From: Planococcus kocurii
GTDB taxonomy: Bacteria > Bacillota > Bacilli > Bacillales_A > Planococcaceae
Direction: 5' to 3'
DNA length: 64,000 bases
NCBI RefSeq assembly: GCF_001465835.2
Contig: NZ_CP013661.2
Location: forward strand, 1,852,501 to 1,916,500
Part shown: piece after piece, positions 8,360-18,708 of the stretch
Layout: every line of letters begins with the position of its first letter
Position numbering within the stretch: position 1 is the first letter of the stretch
Notes under the pieces: generated by a model
The model's database searches: none
Told to the model about the DNA's origin: nothing
The model's input: only the letters and a program-made list of their open reading frames with translations
Program-made: the position numbers and the translations under genes

Positions 8360-10273
8360 ATGAACGATTCGAAAACAAAGGTCGGGATACAAAAGTTTGG
8401 GAACTTCTTGAGCTCTATGGTTTTACCGAATATTGGTGCATTTATTGCGTGGGGATTAATCACAGCTTTGTTTATTCCAACAGGGTTCTTTCCTAACGAA
8501 GAGCTTGGGAAATTAGTTGGACCAATGGTTCACTATATGCTGCCGCTTCTTATCGGCTATACAGGTGGGCGCTTGATTTATGACCAGCGAGGTGCAGTAG
8601 TCGGAACAATTGCGACCATGGGTGTCATTATTGGGGCTCCTGATACACCTATGTTTTTAGGTGCTATGATTATGGGTCCTCTCGGTGCATATGTGATCAA
8701 GAAATTTGATCAGTTGATTGATGGGAAAATTCGGACTGGCTTTGAAATGTTGGTCAACAACTTCTCTGCAGGAATTCTGGGTGGGGCACTGGCGATTTTT
8801 GCGTTTCTCGGTATCGGGCCTGCTGTAAGTGCCTTTACGAGCGTTCTCGTTTCAGGTGTAGACTGGTTGTTAGAAGCTGGATTGTTACCATTGACGAGTA
8901 TTTTGATTGAACCTGCGAAAATTTTGTTCTTAAATAACGCAATTAACCATGGTGTTTTGACACCGATCGGCTTGGAACAAGTTCAACAAGCAGGAAAATC
9001 AATTTTGTTTCTACTTGAAGCGAATCCAGGTCCAGGACTCGGCGTTCTACTGGGCTTTATGTTCTTTGGAAAAGGAATTGCGAAACAATCGGCACCTGGA
9101 GCAGCGATCATTCATTTCTTCGGGGGAATTCACGAAATTTATTTTCCCTATGTACTAATGAAGCCAATGTTGTTGTTGGCCGTAATTTTTGGGGGGATGA
9201 GTGGCGTCTTTACTCTTGTGTTAATGGGTGGCGGATTGGTTGCGCCTGCATCACCAGGAAGTATTTTAGCCATTGCAGCGGTCACACCACCTGAAGGATT
9301 GGCATACTTAGCCAACTTTACTGCGGTATTTGTTGCAACGGCCGTATCTTTTGTTATTTCAGCAATCGTTTTAAAATCAAGCAAACAAACAGATGAAGGA
9401 ATCGAAGAAGCAACAAAGAAAATGGAACAGATGAAAGGGAAGAAGAGTTCTATTTCCCAGGAAATAATTCCAACAGCTACAGCTACTAGCAGTGTATTTC
9501 CTGGAAATGTCCAAAAAATTGTCTTTGCTTGTGATGCCGGGATGGGATCAAGTGCTATGGGTGCTTCTTTATTACGTAAGAAAGTAAAAGAGGCAGGATT
9601 AGGTATAGTCGTCACAAATACGGCCATCAGCACAATTCCAAGTGACTCACAAATCGTCATTACGCAGGAAAAATTGACACCGCGTGCTGAAAATAAGGTG
9701 CCAGCTGCTTATCATATTTCAGTTGACAATTTTCTATCGAGTCCGGAATACGACAAGCTGATCGAGCGTTTACAAAACGATGCGACGAGTGAAGAGCAAG
9801 AAGTGGTGGAAGAAAATCGAGCGGTTGTCGCTGGCAGCGCTGAAGAGGATCAGCTGTTGCTTGAAGAAAATGTCTTTATCGGACAAAGATTCCGCACAAA
9901 AGAAGAAGCTATTCGATTTGCTGGACAGGCATTAGTAAAAGCGGGTTATGTGGAAGAATCTTATGTGGGGGATATGCTCAAGCGTGAGGAAATCACAACG
10001 ACATATATGGGCAATAACGTTGCCATTCCTCATGGCACAGAAGAGGCGAAAAAAGCAGTCATCAAGTCTGGCTTTACTGTTGTTCAAGTCCCAAATGGAG
10101 TAGACTTTGATGGAGAGCGTGCAAAAATGATTTTTGGGATTGCTGGAAAAGATGGCACACATTTAGAAATCCTTTCAGGAATCGCAGTCGTTTGTGCGGA
10201 CCAAGACAATGTCGATCGACTCGTAGCAGCGAAATCTGCTAAAGAAATCATCGACATCATTAACAGCAATTAA
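8360..10273 (+). CDS. mtlA: Mannitol-specific PTS transporter EIICBA
   Basis: Imports mannitol with phosphorylation to mannitol-1-phosphate. Residues about 1-345 are the EIIC channel (eight or more hydrophobic segments; LPNIGAFIAWGLITALFIPTGF, GGIHEIYFPYVLMKP). The EIIB domain at about 390-480 has the phospho-Cys in KIVFACDAGMGSSAMG. A C-terminal EIIA domain (about 495-637) carries the phospho-His in NNVAIPHGTEEAK. The EIIA is fused, so no separate mtlF is needed; in several Bacillus species EIIA is a separate gene. First gene of mtlA-mtlR-mtlD; the start follows GGGAGG. Confidence 0.97.
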   Translation: MNDSKTKVGIQKFGNFLSSMVLPNIGAFIAWGLITALFIPTGFFPNEELGKLVGPMVHYMLPLLIGYTGGRLIYDQRGAVVGTIATMGVIIGAPDTPMFLGAMIMGPLGAYVIKKFDQLIDGKIRTGFEMLVNNFSAGILGGALAIFAFLGIGPAVSAFTSVLVSGVDWLLEAGLLPLTSILIEPAKILFLNNAINHGVLTPIGLEQVQQAGKSILFLLEANPGPGLGVLLGFMFFGKGIAKQSAPGAAIIHFFGGIHEIYFPYVLMKPMLLLAVIFGGMSGVFTLVLMGGGLVAPASPGSILAIAAVTPPEGLAYLANFTAVFVATAVSFVISAIVLKSSKQTDEGIEEATKKMEQMKGKKSSISQEIIPTATATSSVFPGNVQKIVFACDAGMGSSAMGASLLRKKVKEAGLGIVVTNTAISTIPSDSQIVITQEKLTPRAENKVPAAYHISVDNFLSSPEYDKLIERLQNDATSEEQEVVEENRAVVAGSAEEDQLLLEENVFIGQRFRTKEEAIRFAGQALVKAGYVEESYVGDMLKREEITTTYMGNNVAIPHGTEEAKKAVIKSGFTVVQVPNGVDFDGERAKMIFGIAGKDGTHLEILSGIAVVCADQDNVDRLVAAKSAKEIIDIINSN

Positions 10274-10282
10274 ATGACAACA

Positions 10283-10315
10283 ACAAAAAGGCGGGAGCTC
10301 CTGCCTTTTTGTGCT
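10283..10315 (+). terminator. Terminator between mtlA and mtlR
   Basis: ACAAAAAGGCGGGAG / CTCCTGCCTTTTTGT stem with one G-T pair and a T run. It probably lowers the level of mtlR and mtlD relative to mtlA unless they have their own promoter. Confidence 0.85.
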
Positions 10316-10369
10316 ATTTGCATTTCCCAGTCTTGTTGAAGGCATTTTAAAGCGAAATGAGTGAGCTGC

Positions 10370-12457
10370 ATGTTTATCACGTTTAGAGAAAAATCCATAA
10401 TCGAGCTAATTGTTAAAACCTCTGGAAAACATACGGTAAATTCGCTGTCTTCCTATTTGGATGTTAGTGCTCGAACCATTCAGCGGGATTTAAAATCAGT
10501 AGGAAAGCTATTGCAGCAATTCGACTTGACGGTGGAACGTACCGCGGATGAAGGGCTTTTTATCGAAGGACCCAACGATCAAGTTTATCGTCTCATACAA
10601 AATTTGATAACGACCAGTCCGGCAGATGAAACAGCAGAGGAGAGAAAATTGAAGTTGCTCCTAATTTTGCTGCATGAAGGCCCGTTTTTTAAAAAGCAAA
10701 TGCTCGCCAACAATCTAGGTGTCAGCACCGCTACACTAACCGTTTATTTAGAGGATCTAATAAGCTGGTTAGGGAAGTTTTCAGTTGAGTTATCACGAAC
10801 ACGTGGCGTAGGTGTGGAAGTGGTTGGTAGAGAGACCGACAAGCGTCATGCTTTAGGAAGTTATGTTTTGTCCTTTTTTTACGAAGAGATGGTTGAAAGT
10901 TTGTATTTTCTTCAACAAGGAAAAAAACAACAACAAAAAATTCTCGGTTATTTTTTACCGGGATACATGATTGTCGTGGATGGATTAGTTGACCAGAAAA
11001 TCAATAAAGAACAAACGAAGTTAGCGGATAGAGATTATATTGGCCTGGTTGTTTATTGCTGCTTGACAGTACAGCGCACGGAAAATGGATTTCCGATTGA
11101 ACTTGAAGAACAACCAGAGTATGGCACTGAGCGCGAACATCAATTGATGGATGCAGTTTGTCGAGAGTTGAGTAAGCAGCTTTCTATTCCATTGACTGCG
11201 GAAGATATCTATTTTTTATCAGTGATTTTAAAAGGGTCAAAAGTTCAAGCGGCTGATACGGGTTATTACGATAGCGTCTTGCTAGGTCGATTGATAAAAA
11301 ATTTAATCCGCGACGTTTCAGCGCAACTACATGTAGATCTTGTCGATGACTTTTCATTGTACCAAGGGTTGCTTGCGCATATGGGCCCATCGATTTTCCG
11401 TTTAAACCAAAAACTAGAATCCTTTAATCCGTTAACAGACGAGATCAAGCGAAAATACCCCGTTTTGTTTATGGCAGTCAAGCAAAGTTTAGAAAGTGAA
11501 TTTGAGGATTTGGATTTTCCGGCAGGTGAGATCGCCTATGTCGTCCTGCATTTCGGCTCAGCTTTACTGATGAATGAAGAAAGGCTTCGGATTGATGCAG
11601 TTGTTATTTGTCCAACAGGCATCGGAACTTCTAAAATGCTAGCCAGTCGGATTCAAAAAGAACTTCCTGAAATCAATTCAGTTGAAATTCTTTCTATTAA
11701 CGAATTTCAGACAGCTCATTTCCAAGATTACGATCTAGTCATTTCGACAATTAGATTGCCTGTAACAGAAGTGGATTATATTATGGTTAGTCCTTTATTG
11801 AGTGATCAAGATATTGGCTATATTGAAAACTATTTGCAAAAAAATGTAGAAAAAATTACTAGTAAGAAACGATATTTGGATCTTGAGAATTCTGACCGGT
11901 CGGTAACTGCTAACAAAAAGCCGAATATTCAAAACGTACTGAGGGAAATTAAAGAAGTACAAGTAAGCATGGATACACTGTTAACTAATTTTAAAGTCAT
12001 TAACACACAGCTTGCTACAGATCATTGGCAAGTTTTGCGGGAAGTAATGGAACAGGCTGAAAAAGAAGCACTTATTACAGACATTGACGCTGCCATGCAT
12101 GAACTAAAAGAACGAGAGAAAAAAGGTGGACTTGGAATTCCAGATACGAATATGGCTCTTTTTCATTGTCGTGACGACTCTATCCGTGGGCTATTGTTTC
12201 AAGTTGTTCATCTCGATACCGCTCTTGTTGTTCGAGGGATGGATGGGAAAGAAATGCGTATAAAAAACCTCTTATTAATGCTAGCCCCTACATTGCTGAC
12301 AGCTAGAGAGCAGGAAATACTAAGTTTAATCAGTACCAGTTTGATTGAAAGCGAAAGGTCTATGATGATTTACACATCAGCTAACGAAAAAGTAATTCGG
12401 CAAAAATTAGAAGAACTCTTTTTGGATTATTTACAAAATAAGTTGATAAAGGAATGA
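10370..12457 (+). CDS. mtlR: Mannitol operon activator with PRD, EIIB and EIIA-like domains
   Basis: PTS-controlled transcription activator of the BglG/MtlR class. The order is N-terminal helix-turn-helix (LSSYLDVSARTIQRDL), a second HTH-like segment (LANNLGVSTATLTVYLEDL), two PRDs (about 185-400), an EIIB-like domain with a Cys (VVICPTGIGTSKMLASR), and a C-terminal EIIA-like domain (about 545-690, His in MALFHCRDDS). In characterised MtlR proteins, phosphorylation at these sites reports mannitol flux. The ATG at 10370 gives MFITFREKSIIELI, matching the family N-terminus; an upstream GTG at 10361 is possible. Stop overlaps the mtlD start region. Confidence 0.93.
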   Translation: MFITFREKSIIELIVKTSGKHTVNSLSSYLDVSARTIQRDLKSVGKLLQQFDLTVERTADEGLFIEGPNDQVYRLIQNLITTSPADETAEERKLKLLLILLHEGPFFKKQMLANNLGVSTATLTVYLEDLISWLGKFSVELSRTRGVGVEVVGRETDKRHALGSYVLSFFYEEMVESLYFLQQGKKQQQKILGYFLPGYMIVVDGLVDQKINKEQTKLADRDYIGLVVYCCLTVQRTENGFPIELEEQPEYGTEREHQLMDAVCRELSKQLSIPLTAEDIYFLSVILKGSKVQAADTGYYDSVLLGRLIKNLIRDVSAQLHVDLVDDFSLYQGLLAHMGPSIFRLNQKLESFNPLTDEIKRKYPVLFMAVKQSLESEFEDLDFPAGEIAYVVLHFGSALLMNEERLRIDAVVICPTGIGTSKMLASRIQKELPEINSVEILSINEFQTAHFQDYDLVISTIRLPVTEVDYIMVSPLLSDQDIGYIENYLQKNVEKITSKKRYLDLENSDRSVTANKKPNIQNVLREIKEVQVSMDTLLTNFKVINTQLATDHWQVLREVMEQAEKEALITDIDAAMHELKEREKKGGLGIPDTNMALFHCRDDSIRGLLFQVVHLDTALVVRGMDGKEMRIKNLLLMLAPTLLTAREQEILSLISTSLIESERSMMIYTSANEKVIRQKLEELFLDYLQNKLIKE

Positions 12458-12462
12458 TGACA

Positions 12463-13602
12463 GTGAAGAAGGCTATTCATTTTGGAGCGGGAAACATTGG
12501 TAGAGGGTTTATCGGTGCGTTATTTTCCGAATCGGGCTATCACGTAACGTTTGTGGATGTTGCAAATCAAGTAATCAATAAGTTAAATGAAGAAAAAGGC
12601 TATCAAGTAAAATTGGCACAATCGCAGGAAGAAACCATTGCGATCACCAATGTTTCGGGTATTAACAACCGGACACATGAAAATGACGTCATTGAGGCGA
12701 TTCAACAAGCAACTTATTTAACCACTGCCATCGGTCCGAATATTTTGCCGTTAATTGCCCCGTTAATTGCCCGTGGTTTAGCTAAGCGCATCACGGCAAC
12801 AGAGGATAAGCTTTATGTTATTGCCTGTGAAAATCAAATTGGGGCGACCGACATACTAAAGCAGCACATTTTGGACAATCTAGACGAAGAAACGAAAACC
12901 CAACTGGAAGAGAAAATTTGCTTTTTCAACTCAGCGGTTGACCGCATTGTGCCAATCCAAAATCAGGATTCATTGGATGTGTTAGTTGAACCGTATTACG
13001 AGTGGGTCGTGGAAACGACAGAGGATATTCCGCCAGTAACTGGCATGACAATAGTCAAAGATCTTGCACCGTTTATCGAACGGAAGTTGTTTACCGTGAA
13101 TACTGGTCATGCCGTGATTGCTTATTTGGGCTATTTAGCGGGAAAAACGACCATTGATGAAACCTTAGGCGATGAAGAAATTGTTAGGGAAGTAAGAGCG
13201 ACGTTAAAAGAAACAGGTGCTTATTTAATAAAGCAATACAAACTTGATGAAGCTGAGCATTTGGCCTATATTGATAAAAATATCGAGCGCTTTAAAAATG
13301 CTTATTTGAACGATGGCGTGACACGAGTCGGACGTGCTCCTATTCGTAAGCTAGGACCTGAAGATCGGCTAATTCGACCAGCTACACAAGCGCAAAAAGC
13401 GGGATTGCCGTACACACATCTAGCGAATGCGGTTGCAGCTGCGTTATTATTCGATTACCCAGAAGATGAAGAAGCGGTGGAAATCCAAGAAATGATTCGT
13501 GAACATGGACTTGCAGAGACGTTACAGAAGTTTAGTGGCCTCGCTGAAGATAGCGATGTTACCAAAGAAGTTATTCGTCATTATAAAGTGCTGCAAGGGT
13601 AA
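12463..13602 (+). CDS. mtlD: Mannitol-1-phosphate 5-dehydrogenase
   Basis: Oxidises mannitol-1-phosphate to fructose-6-phosphate with NAD, completing the pathway started by MtlA. The N-terminal Rossmann motif HFGAGNIGRGFIG and the catalytic-region signature KLFTVNTGHAVIAYLGY are clear; length (379 residues) is normal. ATG codons at 12454 and 12457 overlap the mtlR stop. I prefer GTG at 12463, because AAAGGA (12448-12453) is then at good distance and the protein begins MKKAIHFGAG as in the family. Last gene of the operon. Confidence 0.94.
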   Translation: MKKAIHFGAGNIGRGFIGALFSESGYHVTFVDVANQVINKLNEEKGYQVKLAQSQEETIAITNVSGINNRTHENDVIEAIQQATYLTTAIGPNILPLIAPLIARGLAKRITATEDKLYVIACENQIGATDILKQHILDNLDEETKTQLEEKICFFNSAVDRIVPIQNQDSLDVLVEPYYEWVVETTEDIPPVTGMTIVKDLAPFIERKLFTVNTGHAVIAYLGYLAGKTTIDETLGDEEIVREVRATLKETGAYLIKQYKLDEAEHLAYIDKNIERFKNAYLNDGVTRVGRAPIRKLGPEDRLIRPATQAQKAGLPYTHLANAVAAALLFDYPEDEEAVEIQEMIREHGLAETLQKFSGLAEDSDVTKEVIRHYKVLQG

Positions 13603-13612
13603 AATCCAACGG

Positions 13613-13648
13613 AAAAGGCCACTACTGATAAAAAGTAGTGGCTTTTTT
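13613..13648 (+). terminator. Terminator of the mannitol operon
   Basis: Stem GCCACTACT / AGTAGTGGC with flanking A run and T6. Confidence 0.9.
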
Positions 13649-13875
13649 AATTGCTTCGAGTAAATCTCCAATTGCGCTGGAGGTCTTTCTTTTTTACAGG
13701 CTTTAAGTAAGGTATAATTGACAGGCAAAACCACATAGGTCGAATCGGAAAATGTGATATAATTATTAAATTGAGGCAGAAAAGGTGTGTTTTACGGTTG
13801 AGCCTGGCTTTTTGTATTATTTGATCAGGAGCAAGCTGCACCTATTTGCAAATATACGGGATAAGGAAGGTTATA

Positions 13876-15375
13876 ATGGACAACCAACAAAAAAACAAGA
13901 ACGTTATCTTGATCGGCGCTGGAGTTATGAGCGCGACTTTGGGAGCAATGCTTAAAGAGTTAGCCCCTAGCTGGAATATTAAAGTGTTTGAAAAACTTGA
14001 AAAAGCAGGAGCCGAAAGTTCCAACGAATGGAATAACGCTGGAACAGGACATGCAGCACTTTGCGAGCTGAACTATACACCTGAACAAGCTGACGGCTCT
14101 ATCGATATAAAAAAAGCGAGTAGCATCAATGAACAGTTTCAGCTTTCGAGACAATTTTGGTCGTTTCTTGTAAATCACAAACGCATTGCTAATCCACAGG
14201 ACTTTATTATGTCGATTCCGCACATGAGTTTGGTACAAGGAGAAGACAATGTACGTTTCTTAAACAACCGATTTGAAGCATTATCAAAAAGTCCTTTATT
14301 TAAAGGCATGGAATATTCAGCTGACCTAGAAAAGTTGAAAGAATGGATTCCCCTTATTATGGAAGGTCGAACTTCAACTGAAGCCATGGCGGCAACCAAA
14401 ATTGATACGGGTACGGATGTTAACTTTGGTGCTTTAACGGAAATGCTGTTTACTCATTTGGAAGAGCAACAAGTCGAAATGAACTACAACCATGCAGTTA
14501 AAGACATTAAACGTAGTAGTGATAGCACGTGGGAAGTCAAAGTTCAGGACCTTGAAAACAACAAAATTGAGTACCATAACGCGGACTTCGTCTTTATCGG
14601 CGGCGGTGGCGGAAGTTTGCCTTTGCTTCAAAAGACGGGTATTCCTGAGTCTAAGCATATTGGCGGCTTCCCGGTGAGTGGCTTGTTCTTAGTTTGCAAC
14701 GATCCTGAAATTGTAGAGCAACATCATGCAAAAGTATATGGAAAAGCAAAAGTTGGCGCTCCGCCAATGTCCGTACCGCATTTGGATACACGCTTTATTG
14801 ACGGCAAGAAATCATTATTGTTCGGACCATTTGCAGGATTTTCACCGAAATTCCTGAAAACAGGCTCAAACATGGATTTACTCGGTTCTGTAAAACCAAA
14901 TAACGTCTTTACCATGCTTGCTGCAGGGGCGAAAGAAATGTCGTTAACAAAATATTTGGTTCAGCAAGTATTGCTGTCCAATGAAAAACGTGTGGAAGAA
15001 CTGCGCGAATTTATTCCGACTGCCAAACTTGCAGACTGGGATGTAGTAGTCGCAGGACAGCGTGTACAAGTTATTAAAGATACGGATAAAGGCAAAGGAA
15101 CTCTTCAGTTTGGTACGGAAATTGTTACTTCTAGGGACGGTTCGGTTGCTGCTTTATTAGGCGCTTCACCAGGTGCATCTACGGCTGTTCATGCCATGCT
15201 TGAAATTTTCCAAAGATGTTTTCCGGATCATGTGGGCGAATGGGAACCGAAGATCAAAGAGATGATTCCGTCTTACGGCATCTCGTTGGCTGAGAATCCT
15301 GAGCTTCTTCAAGAAATCCATACTTCAACAGCAAAAGCGTTGCAATTGGATGAAAAAAGCCCAATCGGAATTTAA
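13876..15375 (+). CDS. mqo: Malate:quinone oxidoreductase
   Basis: FAD-dependent peripheral membrane enzyme that oxidises malate to oxaloacetate and reduces quinone, replacing or supplementing NAD malate dehydrogenase in the TCA cycle. The N-terminal dinucleotide-binding motif is [14 protein letters not shown]. The family block [17 protein letters not shown] and the C-terminal [16 protein letters not shown] are intact; 499 residues is normal. The start is the ATG after AAGGAAGG (13863-13870); an upstream in-frame ATG at 13846 lacks a ribosome binding site. Monocistronic, with terminators on both sides. Confidence 0.97.
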   Translation: MDNQQKNKNVILIGAGVMSATLGAMLKELAPSWNIKVFEKLEKAGAESSNEWNNAGTGHAALCELNYTPEQADGSIDIKKASSINEQFQLSRQFWSFLVNHKRIANPQDFIMSIPHMSLVQGEDNVRFLNNRFEALSKSPLFKGMEYSADLEKLKEWIPLIMEGRTSTEAMAATKIDTGTDVNFGALTEMLFTHLEEQQVEMNYNHAVKDIKRSSDSTWEVKVQDLENNKIEYHNADFVFIGGGGGSLPLLQKTGIPESKHIGGFPVSGLFLVCNDPEIVEQHHAKVYGKAKVGAPPMSVPHLDTRFIDGKKSLLFGPFAGFSPKFLKTGSNMDLLGSVKPNNVFTMLAAGAKEMSLTKYLVQQVLLSNEKRVEELREFIPTAKLADWDVVVAGQRVQVIKDTDKGKGTLQFGTEIVTSRDGSVAALLGASPGASTAVHAMLEIFQRCFPDHVGEWEPKIKEMIPSYGISLAENPELLQEIHTSTAKALQLDEKSPIGI

Positions 15376-15390
15376 GTAGAAAAATATATC

Positions 15391-15718
15391 AAAAGGGCTG
15401 TCCCAAAAGTCATGAAAAATGACTTTTCAGGGCAGCCCTTTTTTGTATGGCTGAGAAATAGCTGCTGTCCATTCCGACGGACGCTTTCCGCGGGCGCGGC
15501 CTCAGCCGGCTGCCGTCTTCACCACGCGTCGTTCCGTCGATTCCTCCTCTCGGGCCTCGATAAAGTGTATACGACGTTCGAAATTGTGGCATGGACCTAC
15601 AATCTTCTAAAAGCATACGGCATCGTTAACTGCGTTCAGGAAGCTCATCACAAAAAAAGACGATGAAAAAAATTCTTTTTCATCGTCTTTTTAGGGACTT
15701 ATGGGACAGCCCCTTTTA
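15391..15718. repeat. Composite repeat element with terminal inverted repeats (copy 1)
   Basis: Bounded by AAAAGGGCTGTCCCAAAAGT (15391-15410) and its near inverse ACTTATGGGACAGCCCCTTTT at the right end. The left end is itself a terminator (AAAAGGGCTG... GCAGCCCTTTT enclosing AAAAGTCAT/ATGACTTTT). The middle is GC-rich (GACGCTTTCCGCGGGCGCGG), unlike the neighbourhood. An inner hairpin AAAAAGACGATGAAAAA / TTTTTCATCGTCTTTTT precedes the right end. No credible ORF. It has the same terminal repeats as the element at 51294 and serves as terminator for mqo and, from the other side, the ECF gene. Confidence 0.8.
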
Positions 15719-15774
15719 AATTCTACTTTTTACATTCCCAGTGGCAATTCAAAAACTATTTTTCTCCGGTTGTG

Positions 15775-16317
15775 TTATTTAAAGAATGGAGTTTTTTTCA
15801 AGGCAACTGCAACTGGAATGGCAATAATCAGTCCGACGAAGTTTTGAACTAGGTTTCCGGGAATCGAAGCAGCAGGAATAATCCAACTGCTAAAGATAAT
15901 AGCTTCCCCGACGTAATAAATGGCAACCATCAGCGGAATTGAAAGAGTTGCTGCAAAAATATTGAAAGCTGTACTGCTACCATTTCTGCCACCAGACCAA
16001 GCAATTTTTCCGACTAAGTAACCTTGGAGACCACGAGCCACAATTGTAATGGGCGCCCATAAAGTCCACCCAGAAACTAAATCAAATAGCCCCATGCCGA
16101 TTGCACCGGCAATCAAACCTTTTTTAGGACCAAAAAGAATGGCGATGATGAAAAGCATCGCAGTACCAAGGTGGACAAGGCCGCCGTTTGCAGCAATTGG
16201 CAAGCGAATATTTAGTAGTAAAGTAGCGACGAAGACAAGGGCAATGGCCATAGCGCTCAAAATCAAATCGAGTGTCCGTGAATTAGCGGCAGGTGAATAG
16301 CTAGTCGTTTTTTGCAT
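15775..16317 (-). CDS. ECF transporter S component
   Basis: Small integral membrane protein, about six helices, giving substrate specificity to an energy-coupling-factor vitamin importer (shared EcfA/A'/T encoded elsewhere). The segment NGGLVHLGTAMLFIIAILFGPKKGLIAGAIGMGLFDLVSG is characteristic of this family (ECF_trnsprt). The exact vitamin cannot be read from the sequence, and I see no known riboswitch in the 130 bp upstream. The start at 16317 (MQKTT) has GGAAGG upstream; two earlier Met codons are poorly placed. Confidence 0.82.
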   Translation of the reverse strand: MQKTTSYSPAANSRTLDLILSAMAIALVFVATLLLNIRLPIAANGGLVHLGTAMLFIIAILFGPKKGLIAGAIGMGLFDLVSGWTLWAPITIVARGLQGYLVGKIAWSGGRNGSSTAFNIFAATLSIPLMVAIYYVGEAIIFSSWIIPAASIPGNLVQNFVGLIIAIPVAVALKKTPFFK

Positions 16318-16452
16318 CGTTAGTAACCTTCCCATCTGTTCATTTTCACATAACATTAGCAGAGGATTGGACTAGTTAAAAGTATCAATTCCGAACAAAA
16401 CTTAGAGGTCAGATTGTATTTTTAAATTGATAGGAGAAATTTATAAGACGAT

Positions 16453-16498
16453 AAAGCCCAGCTAGATTCGGAAAGTTTCCGAGTCTAGCTGGGCTTTT
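16453..16498 (-). terminator. Terminator of ptsG
   Basis: Strong stem AAAGCCCAGCTAGA...TCTAGCTGGGCTTT with inner GGAAA/TTTCC, just after the ptsG stop on the minus strand. Confidence 0.85.
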
Positions 16499-16514
16499 AA
16501 GTAGGGGTATCAAG

Positions 16515-18551
16515 TCAAACAACAGGTTCTCCGTGGATAATTTCCATAATTCCTGTATCTTTAGCTGTCACTGCACCAGACTTTAGGAGTTTGATTGACT
16601 GGCCTTCTTCAAGATTTGTGAAAACGATGGGCGTAACGATGGAAGCCGCATGTTCAGCGATATAATCAAGATCCATTTCCATCAAGAGTTGTCCTTGCTC
16701 TACCAAGTCACCTTGTTCAATATGCGATGTAAACCCTTCACCTTTTAGATGGACTGTATCAATACCGATGTGAATTAGAATTTCCGTACCGTTGTCTGCC
16801 GCAATCCCAATAGCGTGCTTAGTAGGGAAGACCGTAACAACTTTTCCGTTTACCGGAGAAAAAACTTTTCCTTCTGTCGGTTTAATTGCAAATCCATCTC
16901 CAACCATTTTGCCGGAGAATACTTGGTCCGGAACTTCTGAAATTGGAAGAAGTTCACCTGTAATCGGGCTATTGAATTCTAATGGCGTCGCCGATGCAAC
17001 TGTATTTTCCGTCGGAGCAGCAGTTTTGGAAGCTGGACGAGGGGATTTACCATTCATGATATCTTGCATTTGTCCGCGTAAGCTATCCGAAACCGGTCCG
17101 AAGATCGCCTGAATGTTGTTGCCGACTTCCATGACACCGGAAGCGCCAAGTTTTTTCAATCTCTTTTTATCGACGTTTCCTTTATCTGCTACACTGACGC
17201 GCAGACGTGTGATACAAGCATCAAGGTTTTTGATGTTTTCTTGTCCGCCCATGGCAGCAAGAATTTCATACGGCAAGTCGCCGATTTCTTCCATCTCTTC
17301 GTCGCCTTCTTCTTCTGGTTCGCGTCCAGGTGTCATCAAGTTGAATTTCAAGATGGCAAAACGGAAACCAAAGTAGTAGATGACCGAGAACACGAGACCG
17401 ACAACGATGACCCAGAACCATTCTGTTCTACCGGGTAAAACACCGAAGAGCAAAAAGTCAATCAGTCCACCGGAGAACGTCATTCCGATTTTAACATCGA
17501 GCAAGTGCATCGTCATAAACGACAATCCTGCGAAAATAGCATGAATACCAAACAACACAGGAGCTACAAACAAAAATGTGAACTCAAGTGGTTCTGTAAT
17601 TCCAGTTAAGAAAGAAGTCAACGCACCTGAGGCCATAATACCGCCAACAATTTTCTTTTTCTCAGGGCGTGCACAATGATAGATAGCAAGTGCTGCAGCG
17701 GGAAGGCCGAACATCATGAATGGAAATTTACCGGTCATAAATGTACCCGCCGTAAAGTCTACACCGTCCTGCAATTGAGCAAAGAAGATCCGTTGGTCGC
17801 CGCGGACAATTTCACCAGCCGCAGTTGTGTATTGACCGAATTCAAACCAGAAAGGCGAGTAGAAAATATGGTGCAATCCAAATGGAATCAGAGAGCGTTC
17901 AATAACACCGAATACAAAAGCTGCAAGCGTACGGTTTGTCTCCAACATGAAATGGGAAAGTGTATTTAATCCAGTTTGAGCGAATGGCCAAACCAAGAAC
18001 ATAATAATGCCAAGAAAAACAGCAGAGAAAGCCGTAACGATAGGAACAAAGCGCTTTCCAGCAAAAAATCCTAAAAACTGTGGCAATTGGATATTGAAAA
18101 ATTTATTGTACATGAAAGCGGCTAAGACACCAACGATAATTCCGCCGAAAACACCGGTCTGTAACGTAGGGATGCCTAATACATTAGCGTATGCTGGATC
18201 AGTCGTCATTTCCAGCGTAATTCCACCAAATGCCTTCATCGTGACATTCATAATCAAGTAACCGATGATGGCTGCGAGTCCTGCTACCCCGTCACCGCCA
18301 GCAAGACCAATGGCGACACCTACAGCAAATAGTAAAGGCAAGTTGTCAAAAACAACGCCACCCGCTTCTGCCATAACGAATAATAATTGCTGAATCCAGT
18401 TAGCTCCCATAAAAGGAACCGCTTCCAAAAATGATTCTTGTGCAAAACTAGTACCAAAAGCTAACAGAATACCAGCAGCGGGCAAGAGTGCGACAGGTAA
18501 CATTAAAGCTTTACCTACTTTTTGCAAAGTACCGAAAAAATTGAATGACAT
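16515..18551 (-). CDS. ptsG: Glucose-specific PTS transporter EIICBA
   Basis: Glucose import and phosphorylation. EIIC covers about 1-410 ([32 protein letters not shown] is the family signature). EIIB at about 430-510 has the phospho-Cys in [17 protein letters not shown] at about 540-670 has the phospho-His in [18 protein letters not shown]. The 678-residue IICBA order matches Bacillus PtsG. The start follows AAGGAGG. Its leader carries a terminator/antiterminator controlled by the adjacent glcT product (see 18602-18690). Confidence 0.97.
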   Translation of the reverse strand: MSFNFFGTLQKVGKALMLPVALLPAAGILLAFGTSFAQESFLEAVPFMGANWIQQLLFVMAEAGGVVFDNLPLLFAVGVAIGLAGGDGVAGLAAIIGYLIMNVTMKAFGGITLEMTTDPAYANVLGIPTLQTGVFGGIIVGVLAAFMYNKFFNIQLPQFLGFFAGKRFVPIVTAFSAVFLGIIMFLVWPFAQTGLNTLSHFMLETNRTLAAFVFGVIERSLIPFGLHHIFYSPFWFEFGQYTTAAGEIVRGDQRIFFAQLQDGVDFTAGTFMTGKFPFMMFGLPAAALAIYHCARPEKKKIVGGIMASGALTSFLTGITEPLEFTFLFVAPVLFGIHAIFAGLSFMTMHLLDVKIGMTFSGGLIDFLLFGVLPGRTEWFWVIVVGLVFSVIYYFGFRFAILKFNLMTPGREPEEEGDEEMEEIGDLPYEILAAMGGQENIKNLDACITRLRVSVADKGNVDKKRLKKLGASGVMEVGNNIQAIFGPVSDSLRGQMQDIMNGKSPRPASKTAAPTENTVASATPLEFNSPITGELLPISEVPDQVFSGKMVGDGFAIKPTEGKVFSPVNGKVVTVFPTKHAIGIAADNGTEILIHIGIDTVHLKGEGFTSHIEQGDLVEQGQLLMEMDLDYIAEHAASIVTPIVFTNLEEGQSIKLLKSGAVTAKDTGIMEIIHGEPVV

Positions 18552-18601
18552 ATAACTTCCTCCTTTATGTTTTAACTATGAAAAAACAATTGAATGGATA
18601 C

Positions 18602-18690
18602 AAAAAGGCATGAGCAGAAAAGGGAAAGTTGTCAGAGGGCAGGTTTGTCCTAGTAGTCAACTTTTCATCTTTTCATACTCATGCCTGATC
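18602..18690 (-). promoter_or_regulatory. ptsG leader terminator with embedded GlcT antiterminator (RAT) region
   Basis: On the minus strand, AGGCATGAG (18679-18687) pairs with CTCATGCCT (18606-18614), followed by a T run, closing a large hairpin just upstream of ptsG. The inner sequence (GAAAAGATGAAAAGTTG...CAACTTTCCCTTTTC) can form an alternative stem overlapping the terminator. Position and logic match known ptsG leaders where GlcT binds RNA to prevent termination when glucose is present. Confidence 0.75.
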
Positions 18691-18708
18691 GAATCAGTAA
18701 CACGTATG

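Noticed and set aside
9148-9660. 170-codon minus-strand open frame within mtlA
   Set aside because: Antisense shadow of the EIIC/EIIB coding sequence; no ribosome binding site and no protein-like pattern.
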